Assembly: GCA_005239165.1 (NCBI GenBank)
Contig: RAPG01000004.1
Location: 274,936-338,935, forward strand
DNA from: Allopusillimonas ginsengisoli
GTDB taxonomy: Bacteria; Pseudomonadota; Gammaproteobacteria; Burkholderiales; Burkholderiaceae_B
Reading direction: 5' to 3'
DNA: 64,000 nucleotides
A model generated the notes under the pieces. The model was not told the origin of the DNA, did not search any database, and saw nothing but the letters and a program-made list of their open reading frames with translations. The translations under genes were made by a program, and so were the position numbers. Shown one piece after another: positions 1-9,562 of this stretch. Numbering within the stretch: position 1 is the first letter of the stretch; each line of letters starts with the position of its first letter.

Positions 1-260
1 TGAACCGACACGTTGTCGCGCGAGATAACATCCTGACTGGGCACATCCATTGTGATAACACGCAAATCTACACGTACTATCTGCTGGATGACGGGTATCA
101 CAAAGATAATGCCGGGGCCTTTAACACTGGTAAAACGACCCAATGAAAACACAACGCCACGCTCATACTCGCGCAAGATTTTGATTGCATTGATCACCAC
201 CAACAGCAAGATGATGATGACTGTGCCAAGAAAAATATTAAAACTGCTTAAAAATATCAT
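1..260 (-). CDS. Slipin/stomatin-like SPFH membrane protein (5' part only)
   Basis: The gene starts at 260 and runs off the left edge, so only about 86 N-terminal residues are visible. They show one hydrophobic segment (about residues 8-25, IFLGTVIIILLLVVINAI), then ILREYERGVVF, LGRF, KGPG and RVDLR, ending at DVPSQDVISRDNVSV. This is the hallmark start of a slipin (SPFH/band-7). Slipins are inner-membrane scaffold proteins that form oligomers in lipid microdomains. The start is supported by a GGGGG ribosome site just upstream. The gene lies downstream of nfeD on the same strand, the usual slipin-NfeD pairing in which the NfeD protease cleaves the stomatin partner. The missing C-terminus prevents subfamily assignment. 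Confidence 0.88.
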   Translation of the reverse strand, partial: MIFLSSFNIFLGTVIIILLLVVINAIKILREYERGVVFSLGRFTSVKGPGIIFVIPVIQQIVRVDLRVITMDVPSQDVISRDNVSV

Positions 261-418
261 GCTAACCCCCGATTCATTGCCTTTCGGCACTGGCATGGAA
301 CGACAACCCTCACGGCGATGTTCGCTGCGTATCTGATGGCTCTCATCCGCATAGCGCGGTTTGCCACGTCTGCTGACAGTGAAGCGCACCTGCCGGCCCG
401 CACCCCTGCGGTCGGGCG

Positions 419-1960
419 CTATGCTCCGCCAACGCTCTGTGCTGGTGCCACGACCCTGTCCAGGCTTACAACCTGAAGAACCAAGCCATTGAGCGCTTCG
501 ACACGCACCCGCTCACCCACAGCCAGAGGCCGATCACCGCGCACCTGCCAGCTCTCTCCTCTAACGTCAGCATACTGCTTGCCGTTACTCAAAAAAGTAA
601 CGACGCCCTCACTGCCCACCATCTGCTCTTTACCCGTAACCACTTCGCGCTGGCGCGAGCGCAGGGCAAAGCCGCCGGCGATGAAAATAAGTGCTGCACT
701 GGACACCGCTACGCCAACAATAAATGGCAGAGACAAATCGTAGGCCTGAATGCCGGTGTCAGTCAGCATTAGCCCGCCCAGCACAAAGGCGATGATGCCT
801 CCAATGCCCAGTGCGCCAAAACTGGGCAAGAAGACTTCTGCAATCATCATCGTCGTGCCTGCCGCGATCAGGCCGACTCCCGACCAGCTGACAGGCATTA
901 ATTGAAAGGCGTACATAGCCAGTAGCAGGCTAATCAGACCGGCCACCCCAGGCAACATGGCACCAGGACTAAGCAGCTCGAAGAACAGCCCATAAATACC
1001 CACCATCATCAGCATGACAGCAACTTGAGGGTTGGCGATAAGCGTCAGAAACTGGGTACGTAAATCAGGCTCTATGTAGTTGATCTCTGGATTTGCGGTG
1101 TTCAACTTCACCATCGTTCCATCGTCCATTTTGATCTGACGACCGTCGAGCTTGCTGAGCAGGTCTGGCACGTTAGTGGCCACCAGGTCTATAACGCCAT
1201 CCTTCAGCGCCTCGGCCGATGAAAGACTGGTCGCCTCGACCACCGCTTTTTCGGCAAAATCAGCATTGCGGCCACGCAGCTGAGCCAGACTACGAATGTA
1301 GGCGGCTGCATCGTTGGTCACCTTGCGCGTCATGGTGTCACCATCCGATTTTTTGCCGGTGTCTTTTTCTTTTTCGGTGTCCTGTCCACCTGTGGCAGAT
1401 GGCGTGCCAATGGAAACGGGCGACGCTGCCCCCAAATTGCTTGCCGGCGTCATGGCTGCAACGTGGGAAGCATAAAGTATGAATGCGCCAGCGCTGGCAG
1501 CACGTGCACCTGCAGGGCTGACAAAGCCTGCTACCGGCACAGGAGACGCCAGAATGCCACGTACGATACTGCGCATCGACGTGTCCAGACCACCCGGGGT
1601 ATCGAGCTCGATAATAACCAGGCCTGCGCCCTGGTCACGCGCCTGATCAAGACCTTCAGTAATGAAATCGGCAGTGGCCGGGTTGATGGTGCCGGCAACT
1701 CGCAGCACAGTCACATGGTTGGATAATGTCTGGACGGCAGGCTTAGTAGCACTGGAATCGCGAACCTGTTCTGCGGTCGATGCAGCGGCTTGCGGAACAG
1801 GCGCGGTTTCAGGCTTGGCAGCCTCTACAGGCTGTGTGGCGGCAGTGGCGTCAGCGACGAATGGCACAAACACGCCGGGTGCTGTACGCGGCTGGGCAAG
1901 CCAAACAGCCATGCCTACCAGCAGGCAGCAGGCAAACCCTAACAATCGTGCCTTGCTCAT
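419..1960 (-). CDS. nfeD: NfeD-family membrane-bound ClpP-class serine protease
   Basis: About 513 residues. There is a signal/anchor segment (LLGFACCLLVGMAVWLA), a proline/alanine-rich linker, a ClpP-like protease domain (VTVLRVAGTINPATADFI, ELDTPGG), several membrane segments and a C-terminal OB-fold NfeD domain. The nucleophile is probably the Ser in ARAASAGAFI, and the Lys of RKVTNDAAAYIRSLAQ matches the catalytic Lys of the archaeal homologue PH1510. An acidic/Gly-rich insert (about GGQDTEKEKDTGKK) lies between the two. The start at 1960 has an AGAGG site. A longer frame opens at 2095 but would overlap the next gene and precede the signal peptide. The family cleaves hydrophobic tails of stomatin partners, and the slipin gene follows 158 bp downstream. 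Confidence 0.9.
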   Translation of the reverse strand: MSKARLLGFACCLLVGMAVWLAQPRTAPGVFVPFVADATAATQPVEAAKPETAPVPQAAASTAEQVRDSSATKPAVQTLSNHVTVLRVAGTINPATADFITEGLDQARDQGAGLVIIELDTPGGLDTSMRSIVRGILASPVPVAGFVSPAGARAASAGAFILYASHVAAMTPASNLGAASPVSIGTPSATGGQDTEKEKDTGKKSDGDTMTRKVTNDAAAYIRSLAQLRGRNADFAEKAVVEATSLSSAEALKDGVIDLVATNVPDLLSKLDGRQIKMDDGTMVKLNTANPEINYIEPDLRTQFLTLIANPQVAVMLMMVGIYGLFFELLSPGAMLPGVAGLISLLLAMYAFQLMPVSWSGVGLIAAGTTMMIAEVFLPSFGALGIGGIIAFVLGGLMLTDTGIQAYDLSLPFIVGVAVSSAALIFIAGGFALRSRQREVVTGKEQMVGSEGVVTFLSNGKQYADVRGESWQVRGDRPLAVGERVRVEALNGLVLQVVSLDRVVAPAQSVGGA

Positions 1961-2078
1961 GTTGACCTCTTTCGGTAAACGACCGGCCGGCGGATCCACG
2001 CCACGCCGGTTGCAACAGACAAAACACATACTGCGGTAACGCCGATCTGGCGCGGAGCAGACTGTGCGCATCGGTTGT

Positions 2079-2441
2079 TCAGTATAGCCGGTCAAGCTCC
2101 TTGGCCAGTATCAGCGCATGATTGTGATCAGGGTCTTTCGCCGCGTACACCAGCGTCATCCGCTTGCGGCCCGCCTCGTCCACCAGTGCCCGCATGCGCT
2201 CCATCTGGCTGGCTTCACGCAACTCATCTTCATAACTTTCGCGAAAATGCACCCAGTTTTCAGGCTTGTGGCCAAACCACTTGCGCAGTGGCGGGCTGGG
2301 CGCAAGATCTTTGACCCAGGCGTCGTACTGAAGCTCGTCCTTTTTGACACCTCTGGGCCAGAGCCGGTCGACCAGTACGCGGTATCCGTCAGATGACTCT
2401 TGTTTATCGTAGACTCGTTTGATCAAGACATGTTGAGCCAT
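2079..2441 (-). CDS. DUF488 family protein (YeaO-like)
   Basis: A 120-residue protein matching the DUF488/YeaO family throughout: IKRVYD near the start, DGYRVLVDRLWPRGV, WVKDLAPSPPLRKWFGH and a late TLVYAAKDPDHNHA. The biochemical role of the family is not established, and it is often found as a single gene. The start at 2441 is supported by an AGGAGG site. It sits upstream of nfeD on the same strand with about 118 bp between the genes, so co-transcription is possible but not shown. Confidence 0.85.
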   Translation of the reverse strand: MAQHVLIKRVYDKQESSDGYRVLVDRLWPRGVKKDELQYDAWVKDLAPSPPLRKWFGHKPENWVHFRESYEDELREASQMERMRALVDEAGRKRMTLVYAAKDPDHNHALILAKELDRLY

Positions 2442-2584
2442 GAAATACCTCCTGATTCAGGTAAGTTTCACGCGCAGTTGAATGCGGGCGCGTGTGCGCT
2501 TCAGGTTTAGGACCACAGGCTAGCCAGCAGGTACAAAGCCAACCAACTTGAGCGCGTTGCCGCAGCCAGCAAATAAACCCGCAC

Positions 2585-2617
2585 AACACAGGCGGACAAG
2601 CATAAGCGGCCTGTGTT
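2585..2617 (-). terminator. Hairpin downstream of fumC, possible terminator
   Basis: Arms AACACAGG (2585-2592) and CCTGTGTT (2610-2617) form a perfect 8-bp stem about 40 bp after the fumC stop. No strong T-run follows on the minus strand, so termination is only possible. A smaller hairpin (ACTGGTC/GACCAGT, 2626-2649) lies between it and fumC. Confidence 0.35.
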
Positions 2618-2655
2618 GCCCGAACACTGGTCACCATCTGGCGACCAGTACAGCA

Positions 2656-4053
2656 TCAACCTGGATGCGTCATATCAATAGGCCGTATCCACTGATCGTA
2701 CTGCTCATCGGTTACATAACCAAGCGCCAGCGCGGCAGCTCGCAGCGTGGTTTGCTCTTTATGAGCCTTTTTGGCAATGGCCGCAGCCTTGTCATAGCCT
2801 ATGTGGCGATTGAGTGCCGTCACAAGCATAAGGTTTTTATCAAGGTTGGCAGCAATCACCTCACGATTGGGCTCAATACCCACCGCGCAATGATCGTTGA
2901 ACGCCAGGCAGGCATCGCCAAGAAGCTCAATACTCTCAAGCACATTATGCACAATGACGGGCTTGTAGACATTTAGCTGAAAGTTGCCCTGGCTGCCCGC
3001 AAATGCCACGGTGGCATCGTTGCCAAACACTTGTGCGCAGACCATAGTCATGGCTTCGCATTGCGTAGGGTTGACTTTGCCCGGCATGATGGAAGAACCC
3101 GGCTCGTTTTCAGGAATGACCAGTTCGCCAATACCGCAGCGCGGGCCGCTGGCCAGCCAACGCACATCGTTGGCCATTTTCATGAGTGCGCCCGAAAGCG
3201 TACGCAGTGAGGCAGAAAGATTAACCAGTGCATCGTGCGCGGATAGTGCAAAAAATTTGTTGTCAGCAGACCGGAAAGGCAACCCGGTTATCTCGGCGAT
3301 ATGGCGGGCCGCAGTCTCACCAAACAGTGGGTGAGCATTGAGCCCGGTACCGACAGCGGTACCGCCAATGGCAAGGTCGTACACGCCCGGCAAGTCAGCC
3401 TGTACAGCATCAAGTGCGAAATCAATCTGAGCAACCCAGGCACCGATTTCTTGTCCCAGCGTGATGGGTGTGGCGTCCTGCAAATGTGTGCGTCCGGTTT
3501 TGACGATGTCGGCATACGCTTCAGCCTTTGCCGCGAGCGTGGCCCGCAACTTACCAACCGATGAAAACAAATGCTGCTGCAATTGTTGCGCCACGGCAAT
3601 ATGCATGGCCGTCGGAAACGTGTCGTTAGATGACTGCCCACGATTGACATGATCATTTGGGTGCACCGGCTTCTTGCTGCCGATGTTTCCGCCTGCCAGC
3701 TCAATAGCCCGATTGGCAATGACTTCATTCGCATTCATATTTGACTGCGTACCCGAGCCGGTCTGAAACACCACCAGCGGAAACTCACTGTTGAGTTTTC
3801 CTTCGATGACTTCATCGGCAGCCCAGACGATAAGGTCGGCAATTTCAGGCGGTAGCTCGCCCAGTTCGGCATTGGCCAGGGCAGTTGCTTTTTTTAGTAT
3901 GCCCAGCGCGGAGATAACAGATGGCTGCCATTTAAACCGGGAAACCCCGATAGGAAAATTTTCAATTGAGCGCTGAGTTTGCGCCCCCCAATAATGATTG
4001 CCCGGAACCGCGATTTCTCCCATGGAATCGGTTTCGATACGGGTGTCTGCCAT
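2656..4053 (-). CDS. fumC: Class II fumarate hydratase
   Basis: 465 residues, the usual length of the iron-free tetrameric fumarase, which interconverts fumarate and malate in the TCA cycle. The superfamily signature [11 protein letters not shown] is intact, and it contains the loop Ser of the active site. Also visible are [44 protein letters not shown] and [10 protein letters not shown], which line the active site in fumarase C. The N-terminus [16 protein letters not shown] is typical. The start at 4053 has an AGGAGA site. Class II enzymes resist oxidative damage, unlike Fe-S fumarases. No other TCA gene adjoins it. Confidence 0.96.
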   Translation of the reverse strand: MADTRIETDSMGEIAVPGNHYWGAQTQRSIENFPIGVSRFKWQPSVISALGILKKATALANAELGELPPEIADLIVWAADEVIEGKLNSEFPLVVFQTGSGTQSNMNANEVIANRAIELAGGNIGSKKPVHPNDHVNRGQSSNDTFPTAMHIAVAQQLQQHLFSSVGKLRATLAAKAEAYADIVKTGRTHLQDATPITLGQEIGAWVAQIDFALDAVQADLPGVYDLAIGGTAVGTGLNAHPLFGETAARHIAEITGLPFRSADNKFFALSAHDALVNLSASLRTLSGALMKMANDVRWLASGPRCGIGELVIPENEPGSSIMPGKVNPTQCEAMTMVCAQVFGNDATVAFAGSQGNFQLNVYKPVIVHNVLESIELLGDACLAFNDHCAVGIEPNREVIAANLDKNLMLVTALNRHIGYDKAAAIAKKAHKEQTTLRAAALALGYVTDEQYDQWIRPIDMTHPG

Positions 4054-4095
4054 GTATTTTCTCCTGCTTGGTTCAAGTGCGTTACACGCTATTAA

Positions 4096-5157
4096 CTATA
4101 CGCCTGCAATGTCGGCGCGCGCATCATCGGCGAAGCGGCGCGACCAGGTACAGGCAACATCCAGCATGCGGTTGGCAAACCCCCATTCGTTATCAAACCA
4201 GATGAACAAATTAGCGAAACCGTCACCGTTGCTGCGAGTCTGGCTGCCATCGATAATGGCGGAATGGGGGTCATGATTGAAATCAACAGAGGCATGGTGG
4301 TGGCTCGAGTACGCAATAATGCCCGGCAGCCTGGCGCTCAGCGCACGAAGCGCAGCACTTAGCTCATCAACTTGCACATCACGCCCCAGCTGCACCATCA
4401 GATCAATGGCCGACACATTAAGAATCGGCACGCGCACCGCCTTGGCCTGTACCTTGCCCGCCAGTTGGGGGAGCAGACGCTCAACGCCTTGCGCCAACCC
4501 GGTTTCCACGGGGATCAGCGATTGCAGTGCCGACCTGGTGCGTCGCAAATCAACATGGTGGTAGCCGTCGAGCAAGGGCTGATCGTTCATGACCGAGTGC
4601 AAGGTGGTCAGAAATGCATGACGTATGCCAAAATCCTTGTGCAGCGCATCAAGCACAGGCACCACCGCATTTGTGGTGCATGAAGCGTTCGATACGATAC
4701 GTTCTTTGCCTGTCAGCCCATTATCGTTAATACCATGCACCACCGTGTAATCAACGTCGAGCGCGCTGTTTCCAGGCTGCGACACCAGCACACGCTTAAA
4801 GCCGGCTTCGAGAAAAAGCTGCAACTGCTCACGGGAGCTAAAGCGGCCCGAGCACTCAAGCAGCAAGTCTGCATCGACTTGCTCCCAACCTGCCGTCAGC
4901 GGGTCGCTGGCATGAATAACGGCGATATGCCGCCCATCAACAACCAGGTCTTTCCCAGCCTGCTCTATTTTTCCGCGAAATGCGCCATGCGTAGAATCAA
5001 ACTGGGTCAGGTAAGCCATGGTCGGCAGGTCAGCAGCGGGCTCATTGATGGCAACCACTTCAAAGGCATCCCGGTGCGGCGACTCATGGAGCGCACGCAG
5101 TACGCAGCGGCCAATGCGACCATAACCATTGATCGCAAGGCGTAAAGGACGGGTCAT
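4096..5157 (-). CDS. epd: D-erythrose-4-phosphate dehydrogenase-type member of the GAPDH family
   Basis: 353 residues with the Rossmann start RLAINGYGRIGR and the catalytic motif SNASCTTN. Several stretches favour Epd over GapA: HSVMNDQPLLDGYH, DLRRTRSALQSLIPVETGLA, DFNHDPHSAIIDGSQTR and DNEWGFANRMLD are Epd-like, where GapA has HATT and DNETGYS. Epd oxidises erythrose 4-phosphate to 4-phosphoerythronate, the first step of the DXP-dependent pyridoxal phosphate route. Some betaproteobacterial relatives are annotated simply as gap, so substrate preference is inferred. No strong ribosome site is seen. The CAA repeat array lies about 200 bp upstream of the start, within the likely promoter/leader interval. 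Confidence 0.8.
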   Translation of the reverse strand: MTRPLRLAINGYGRIGRCVLRALHESPHRDAFEVVAINEPAADLPTMAYLTQFDSTHGAFRGKIEQAGKDLVVDGRHIAVIHASDPLTAGWEQVDADLLLECSGRFSSREQLQLFLEAGFKRVLVSQPGNSALDVDYTVVHGINDNGLTGKERIVSNASCTTNAVVPVLDALHKDFGIRHAFLTTLHSVMNDQPLLDGYHHVDLRRTRSALQSLIPVETGLAQGVERLLPQLAGKVQAKAVRVPILNVSAIDLMVQLGRDVQVDELSAALRALSARLPGIIAYSSHHHASVDFNHDPHSAIIDGSQTRSNGDGFANLFIWFDNEWGFANRMLDVACTWSRRFADDARADIAGV

Positions 5158-5352
5158 GGGTAACTCACGAATAAAGCGGATAAACGATGCATCACTTTAC
5201 TACGCCATCAACGCCGACGCATTAATGATCCCATGCGGCTAGCATGGGTACTGATCTGACACACTTTAAGACATGAAGCTGTCAGCCATGGCAGCAAATT
5301 AAAACCGCTCGCAAAACCTAATTAGAGCCGTTGCAAAGTCATAGTAACGGCG

Positions 5353-5443
<91 letters not shown>

Positions 5444-5543
5444 ACGTTGCGCAGCAGGAAGGCGAAGCTGCAGACCAGCGCTTACAAAAACAGCCCTGAC
5501 GGCGCCAGACCGACAGAGCTGCCATGAACATATGCGACGATTT

Positions 5544-7091
5544 TTAGCCGTGCGTAGGCATTACGAACTCATTGCCCTTTTCGATGTTTTCAGGCCAGCG
5601 CTGCATGATGGATTTTTGCTTGGTGTAAAAGCGTACGCCCTCTTCGCCATAAGCATGCGTGTCGCCAAACAGACTGCGCTTCCAGCCGCCAAAACCGTGC
5701 CATGCCATAGGAACAGGAATAGGCACATTGACGCCCACCATACCCACCTGAATGCGACGGGCAAACTCACGTGCCGTGTGACCATCACTGGTAAAGCACG
5801 ATACACCGTTGCCAAACTCATGCGCGTTGACAAGATCAACAGCCTCGCCCAGGTCATTGACATGCACACACGCAAGCACCGGGCCAAAGATTTCTTCCTG
5901 GTAGATGCGCATCTCAGGCGTGACCTTGTCGAACAGGGTACCGCCCGTATAAAAGCCGTTTTCATGCCCTTCGACCTTGAAATCGCGCCCATCCACCAAC
6001 AGCTCTGCCCCCTGCTCTACGCCGACAGCAATGTAGTTTTCGATACGCTGCAAAGCCTCTTTAGTTACCACCGGCCCCATCTCGGCATCAAGATACATGC
6101 CATCTTTGACCTTTAGCGTTTTGGTGCGCTCAATCAGCAATGGCAGAATTTTCTCTCCGGCTGAGCCCACCAGTACTGCTACCGAAATGGCCATGCAACG
6201 CTCACCGGCTGAACCATACGCAGCACCCACCAGAGCATCGACCGTGCGCTCAACATCGCAGTCCGGCATGACAATCATGTGGTTCTTGGCACCGCCCAAT
6301 GCCTGTACGCGTTTGCCAAAATGTGCGCCGCGTTCATAAATATACTGAGCAATAGGTGTGGAGCCAACAAAGCTGACTGCCGCAATGTCTTCGTGCTCAA
6401 GAATGGCATCAACAACAACCTTGTCGCCTTGGACAACACTGAACACGCCGTCGGGCAAGCCAGCCTCTTTAAGCAGGCGCGCCATCAACAACGCAGCGCT
6501 GGGATCACGCTCGCTGGGCTTGAGAATAAAAGCATTGCCAGAGGCGATGGCCATGGGAAACATCCAGCATGGCACCATGGCAGGAAAGTTAAATGGCGTA
6601 ATGCCTGCCACTACGCCCAGTGGCTGGCGCATAGTCCAGTTGTCTATGCCGTTGGCGATTTGTTCGGTGTAGTCGCCCTTGAGCAGTTGAGGAATACCAC
6701 AAGCAAACTCGATAACATCCATGCCGCGCGCGATTTCGCCCTGTGCATCGGTAAACACTTTACCGTGTTCTGCGCTGATCATGGCCGCCATCTCATCGGT
6801 GTGCTCAGCCATGAGCGCCAGAAAGCGGTTCATGATTCTTGCACGTCGTACGGGCGGCGTGTCAGCCCACGCCGGTGCAGCGGCCTTGGCCGCGGCTACG
6901 GCCGCATTCAGGTCTTCGGGTGTCGACAACACAACCTGACGGGCAACCTCACCAGTAGACGGGTTAAAGACCGCCTGCTTGCGCTCACTGCTGCTCACGG
7001 CCAGTTTGCCATTGATAAAATTGACGACATCGCTGCTGTCGGTATAGCGCGGCTGTGCAGCCAGCGTACCCGTGGAAACCTGATCTTTCAT
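5544..7091 (-). CDS. mmsA: CoA-acylating methylmalonate-semialdehyde dehydrogenase
   Basis: 515 residues of the aldehyde dehydrogenase superfamily. Motifs match Mms[55 protein letters not shown] and the catalytic Cys in [12 protein letters not shown]. The enzyme converts (methyl)malonate semialdehyde to propionyl- or acetyl-CoA with NAD+ and CoA, in valine and myo-inositol catabolism. The start at 7091 (MKDQVSTG) has a GGAGC site, and an open frame continuing upstream to 7205 runs through the promoter. It is divergent from a LysR gene, which probably regulates it. No other valine-degradation gene adjoins. Confidence 0.93.
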   Translation of the reverse strand: MKDQVSTGTLAAQPRYTDSSDVVNFINGKLAVSSSERKQAVFNPSTGEVARQVVLSTPEDLNAAVAAAKAAAPAWADTPPVRRARIMNRFLALMAEHTDEMAAMISAEHGKVFTDAQGEIARGMDVIEFACGIPQLLKGDYTEQIANGIDNWTMRQPLGVVAGITPFNFPAMVPCWMFPMAIASGNAFILKPSERDPSAALLMARLLKEAGLPDGVFSVVQGDKVVVDAILEHEDIAAVSFVGSTPIAQYIYERGAHFGKRVQALGGAKNHMIVMPDCDVERTVDALVGAAYGSAGERCMAISVAVLVGSAGEKILPLLIERTKTLKVKDGMYLDAEMGPVVTKEALQRIENYIAVGVEQGAELLVDGRDFKVEGHENGFYTGGTLFDKVTPEMRIYQEEIFGPVLACVHVNDLGEAVDLVNAHEFGNGVSCFTSDGHTAREFARRIQVGMVGVNVPIPVPMAWHGFGGWKRSLFGDTHAYGEEGVRFYTKQKSIMQRWPENIEKGNEFVMPTHG

Positions 7092-7171
7092 GAAATGTGC
7101 TCCGTTATGGTTAGACAATGCACAAAGTATAGAAACCTGCGGCCTACACAACAAGATCGAAAAACTGGATT

Positions 7172-7195
7172 CATTGTTTAATATAATAAACAGTG
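7172..7195. promoter_or_regulatory. Near-perfect AT-rich palindrome between mmsA and its LysR regulator
   Basis: TGTTTA-N6-TAAACA with flanking CAT/GTG extends to a 24-bp near-palindrome in the 171-bp divergent interval. The size, symmetry and position suit a LysR-type operator. Assignment to the neighbouring regulator is inference. Confidence 0.55.
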
Positions 7196-7262
7196 TAATC
7201 TTCAACCTTTTGTTGCGGCGAAGATGCCATCAGCCGCACCGCCAACTCGGGGAGCCACAATC

Positions 7263-8219
7263 TTGACCGAACACAAACACACAAAAGAACTGATGTGGTC
7301 GCATATCTATTGGCTCAGTATGCTGGAAGATGCGGGCAGCTATACTGCGGCGGCCAAACGACTGGGCGTCAGCAAGGCGGCCGTCAGCCTGCGCATCAAT
7401 GAACTTGAGCAAGCATCAGGGGTCGCCTTGGTGCGTCGCACAACGCGTAGCGTTCGCCTGACGGAAGCCGGCCAGGCATTGGTCGAAAGCACTCGTGACG
7501 CCTTTACCCATATCGAACAGGGGTTCGACAACATCCGTGACATGGCTGACACGCCCCAGGGCGTCGTGCGCGTAACCGCCCCCGTTGCCTTGGGTCGGCA
7601 AAAAATCATGCCACTGATCAGCGGCTTTCTTGAAGCCTATCCAAAAGTTCGGGTAGAAATCGAAATGTCAGACCACCTCAGTTCGCTGGCTCAAGAAGGG
7701 TTTGACCTGGCGATACGGCATACCAGCAATGTGCCTGAAACACATGTGGCATGGCTGCTGATGCCTTCGGCCAGCCTTCTGGTCGCCTCGCCGTCATACT
7801 TGCAGTTGCATGGCAAGCCGCGCCATCCCGACGCCCTCACCGGGCACAACTGTCTTTACTATTTGCGCTCGGCAGCTTCTCCTGCCTGGAGCTTTGAGCG
7901 GGCCGGCCGCAAGGGCGAACGCCACAGTGTCGCCATTCGGGGCAATTTCAGCGCCAATAACAGTGAGGCCTTGCGCCAGGTGGCGCTTGATGGCCGAGGC
8001 ATTGCCATACTGCCTGACTTCTCCGCTCAGGACGACGTTATGGCGGGCCAGTTAATTCAGTTATTACCAGCCTGGAAACCCGTAGGCGCGTTTGGTGAAG
8101 CCATTTATGCCATTCGGCCGTACAGTGCGCATGTGCCTCGGGCCGTACGGGTGTTTGTGGATTACCTCAAAACCCACCTGCACTCAGACACACACGCCAA
8201 CGCCGATTTGCAGGCGTAA
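7263..8219 (+). CDS. LysR-family transcriptional regulator, divergent from mmsA
   Basis: About 318 residues. The N-terminal winged helix-turn-helix (YTAAAKRLGVSKAAVSLRINELE) is followed by the linker helix and a LysR substrate-binding domain (VRVTAPVALGRQKIMPLISGFLEAYPKVRVEIEMSD). It contains DLAIRHT and RGIAILPDF, typical of this subgroup. The start is uncertain. TTG at 7263 has a GGGGAG site 8 bp upstream, ATG at 7224 has no clear site, and ATG at 7293 gives a more usual family N-terminus. Position opposite mmsA suggests it controls that gene, perhaps in response to a valine or semialdehyde intermediate. The effector cannot be told from sequence. Confidence 0.88.
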   Translation: MTEHKHTKELMWSHIYWLSMLEDAGSYTAAAKRLGVSKAAVSLRINELEQASGVALVRRTTRSVRLTEAGQALVESTRDAFTHIEQGFDNIRDMADTPQGVVRVTAPVALGRQKIMPLISGFLEAYPKVRVEIEMSDHLSSLAQEGFDLAIRHTSNVPETHVAWLLMPSASLLVASPSYLQLHGKPRHPDALTGHNCLYYLRSAASPAWSFERAGRKGERHSVAIRGNFSANNSEALRQVALDGRGIAILPDFSAQDDVMAGQLIQLLPAWKPVGAFGEAIYAIRPYSAHVPRAVRVFVDYLKTHLHSDTHANADLQA

Positions 8220-8265
8220 TACCTGGTACGGGCTGACGCGCAGGCACTCTTTCAAAAGCGCTGTG

Positions 8266-9423
8266 TCAGCCAGTCGTACCGTTGACCGATCGTGCACTGG
8301 CCGCCAGCCACACCCGCATGCAGTCACGTGCGCGCTGCCGTAAATAGCCAGCACCCAACTCACAGGCTTGCTGCAACGGCATGGGCCCAGGCGTCAAGCT
8401 AAAGGCCGCAGTGATGCCTGCCGAATAAACCTCTTCGTAGCCCTCTCCCAATGCCCCTACAAGAGCAATTACAGGTATCCCCTGCTTGGCGGCCAAACGC
8501 GCCACGCCGACCGGAGTTTTCCCGAGGACGGTCTGCGCATCCATTTTCCCTTCGCCGGTAAATACCAGATCAGCCCCCACCATGGCTTCAGCAAGCCGGG
8601 AAAGCTCGGCTATAAGCTCCACCCCGGGCCTGAACTTTGCATCAAAGCATGTTTTGATGGCAAACCCCAGCCCCCCGGCTGCACCCATACCCGGCAGATT
8701 CCGTTCATCTTTTTCAAACTGTCTGGCACATACGTCAGCGAAATGACCCAAGGCCTGATCAAGAACCTGAACATCCTGGGGGGAAGCTCCTTTCTGCGGT
8801 CCGAATATGGCGGAAGCGCCCCGCGGACCGCACAACGGGTTGTCGACATCAACCGCGATATCGAAACGCACCTGCTGCAGACGCGGATCAACCTCATCAA
8901 GGCAAACGCGCGCCAGCCGGTGCAGCGCCGCCCCGCCGACAGGCAGCTCGTCGCCATGCTCATCAAGCAGACGCACACCCAAGGCCTGCAGCAGTCCTGC
9001 TCCGCCATCATTGGTGGCGCTGCCGCCAAGACCGATCGCGATCTGGGATGCTCCCGTTTCAACAGCCTTTTTGATTAGCTGCCCGACCCCATAACTGGTG
9101 GCCAACAAAGGACGACGCTCGGCCTCAGGAATCTGCTCCAGCCCAGCAGCAGCAGCCATCTCAATGAATGCTTTGCCATCCCCCAGCCAGCCCCAGCTCG
9201 CCTCGTGGGGTTGGCCGTTGGCATCGATCACCGTCAGGACGCGCCTTTCACCTCCGGTGGCCGCCAACACAGCATCGAGCGAGCCCTCCCCTCCATCTGC
9301 CATGGGCACGCAAACCGTTTCTGCATCCGGCACGGCATCCTGAATGCCTGCCGCTATGGCCTCGGCCACCGCGCGCGCACTCAAGCTCTCTTTGAATGAA
9401 TCGGGGGCGATGATAATGCGCAT
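8266..9423 (-). CDS. Glycerate kinase (GlxK/GarK family)
   Basis: 385 residues starting MRIIIAPDSFKESLSA, the family signature, followed by PMADGGEGSLDAVL, GLGGSATNDGGAG, MGAAGGLGFA and FTGEGKMDAQTVLGK. These enzymes phosphorylate D-glycerate, usually at the 2-position, feeding glycolysis. The start at 9423 has an AGGAA site; an upstream open frame to 9528 has no family similarity. It follows a hydroxypyruvate-reductase-like gene on the same strand with a 139-bp gap. The pair would carry hydroxypyruvate to glycerate and then phosphoglycerate. Whether the gene should be called glxK or garK cannot be decided here. Confidence 0.92.
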   Translation of the reverse strand: MRIIIAPDSFKESLSARAVAEAIAAGIQDAVPDAETVCVPMADGGEGSLDAVLAATGGERRVLTVIDANGQPHEASWGWLGDGKAFIEMAAAAGLEQIPEAERRPLLATSYGVGQLIKKAVETGASQIAIGLGGSATNDGGAGLLQALGVRLLDEHGDELPVGGAALHRLARVCLDEVDPRLQQVRFDIAVDVDNPLCGPRGASAIFGPQKGASPQDVQVLDQALGHFADVCARQFEKDERNLPGMGAAGGLGFAIKTCFDAKFRPGVELIAELSRLAEAMVGADLVFTGEGKMDAQTVLGKTPVGVARLAAKQGIPVIALVGALGEGYEEVYSAGITAAFSLTPGPMPLQQACELGAGYLRQRARDCMRVWLAASARSVNGTTG

Positions 9424-9562
9424 AATGTTCCTGTGTGAAATTACTGAATAAAAATCTGTGTTGCCAGTGCGCCACTGCCAGTGTGTGCGGGATCTTGAAC
9501 TACACCGTGACCAGCGCTGGTAGGGCACTGCTTATCTGGGCTGGCTGGCATCAACAAGCAGG

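Noticed and set aside
261..418. Possible small gene or terminator between the slipin gene and nfeD
   Set aside because: No frame with a ribosome site and no convincing stem with a T-run was found.
1961..2095. Upstream extension of NfeD
   Set aside because: It would precede the signal peptide and overlap the DUF488 gene; the ATG at 1960 has a good ribosome site.
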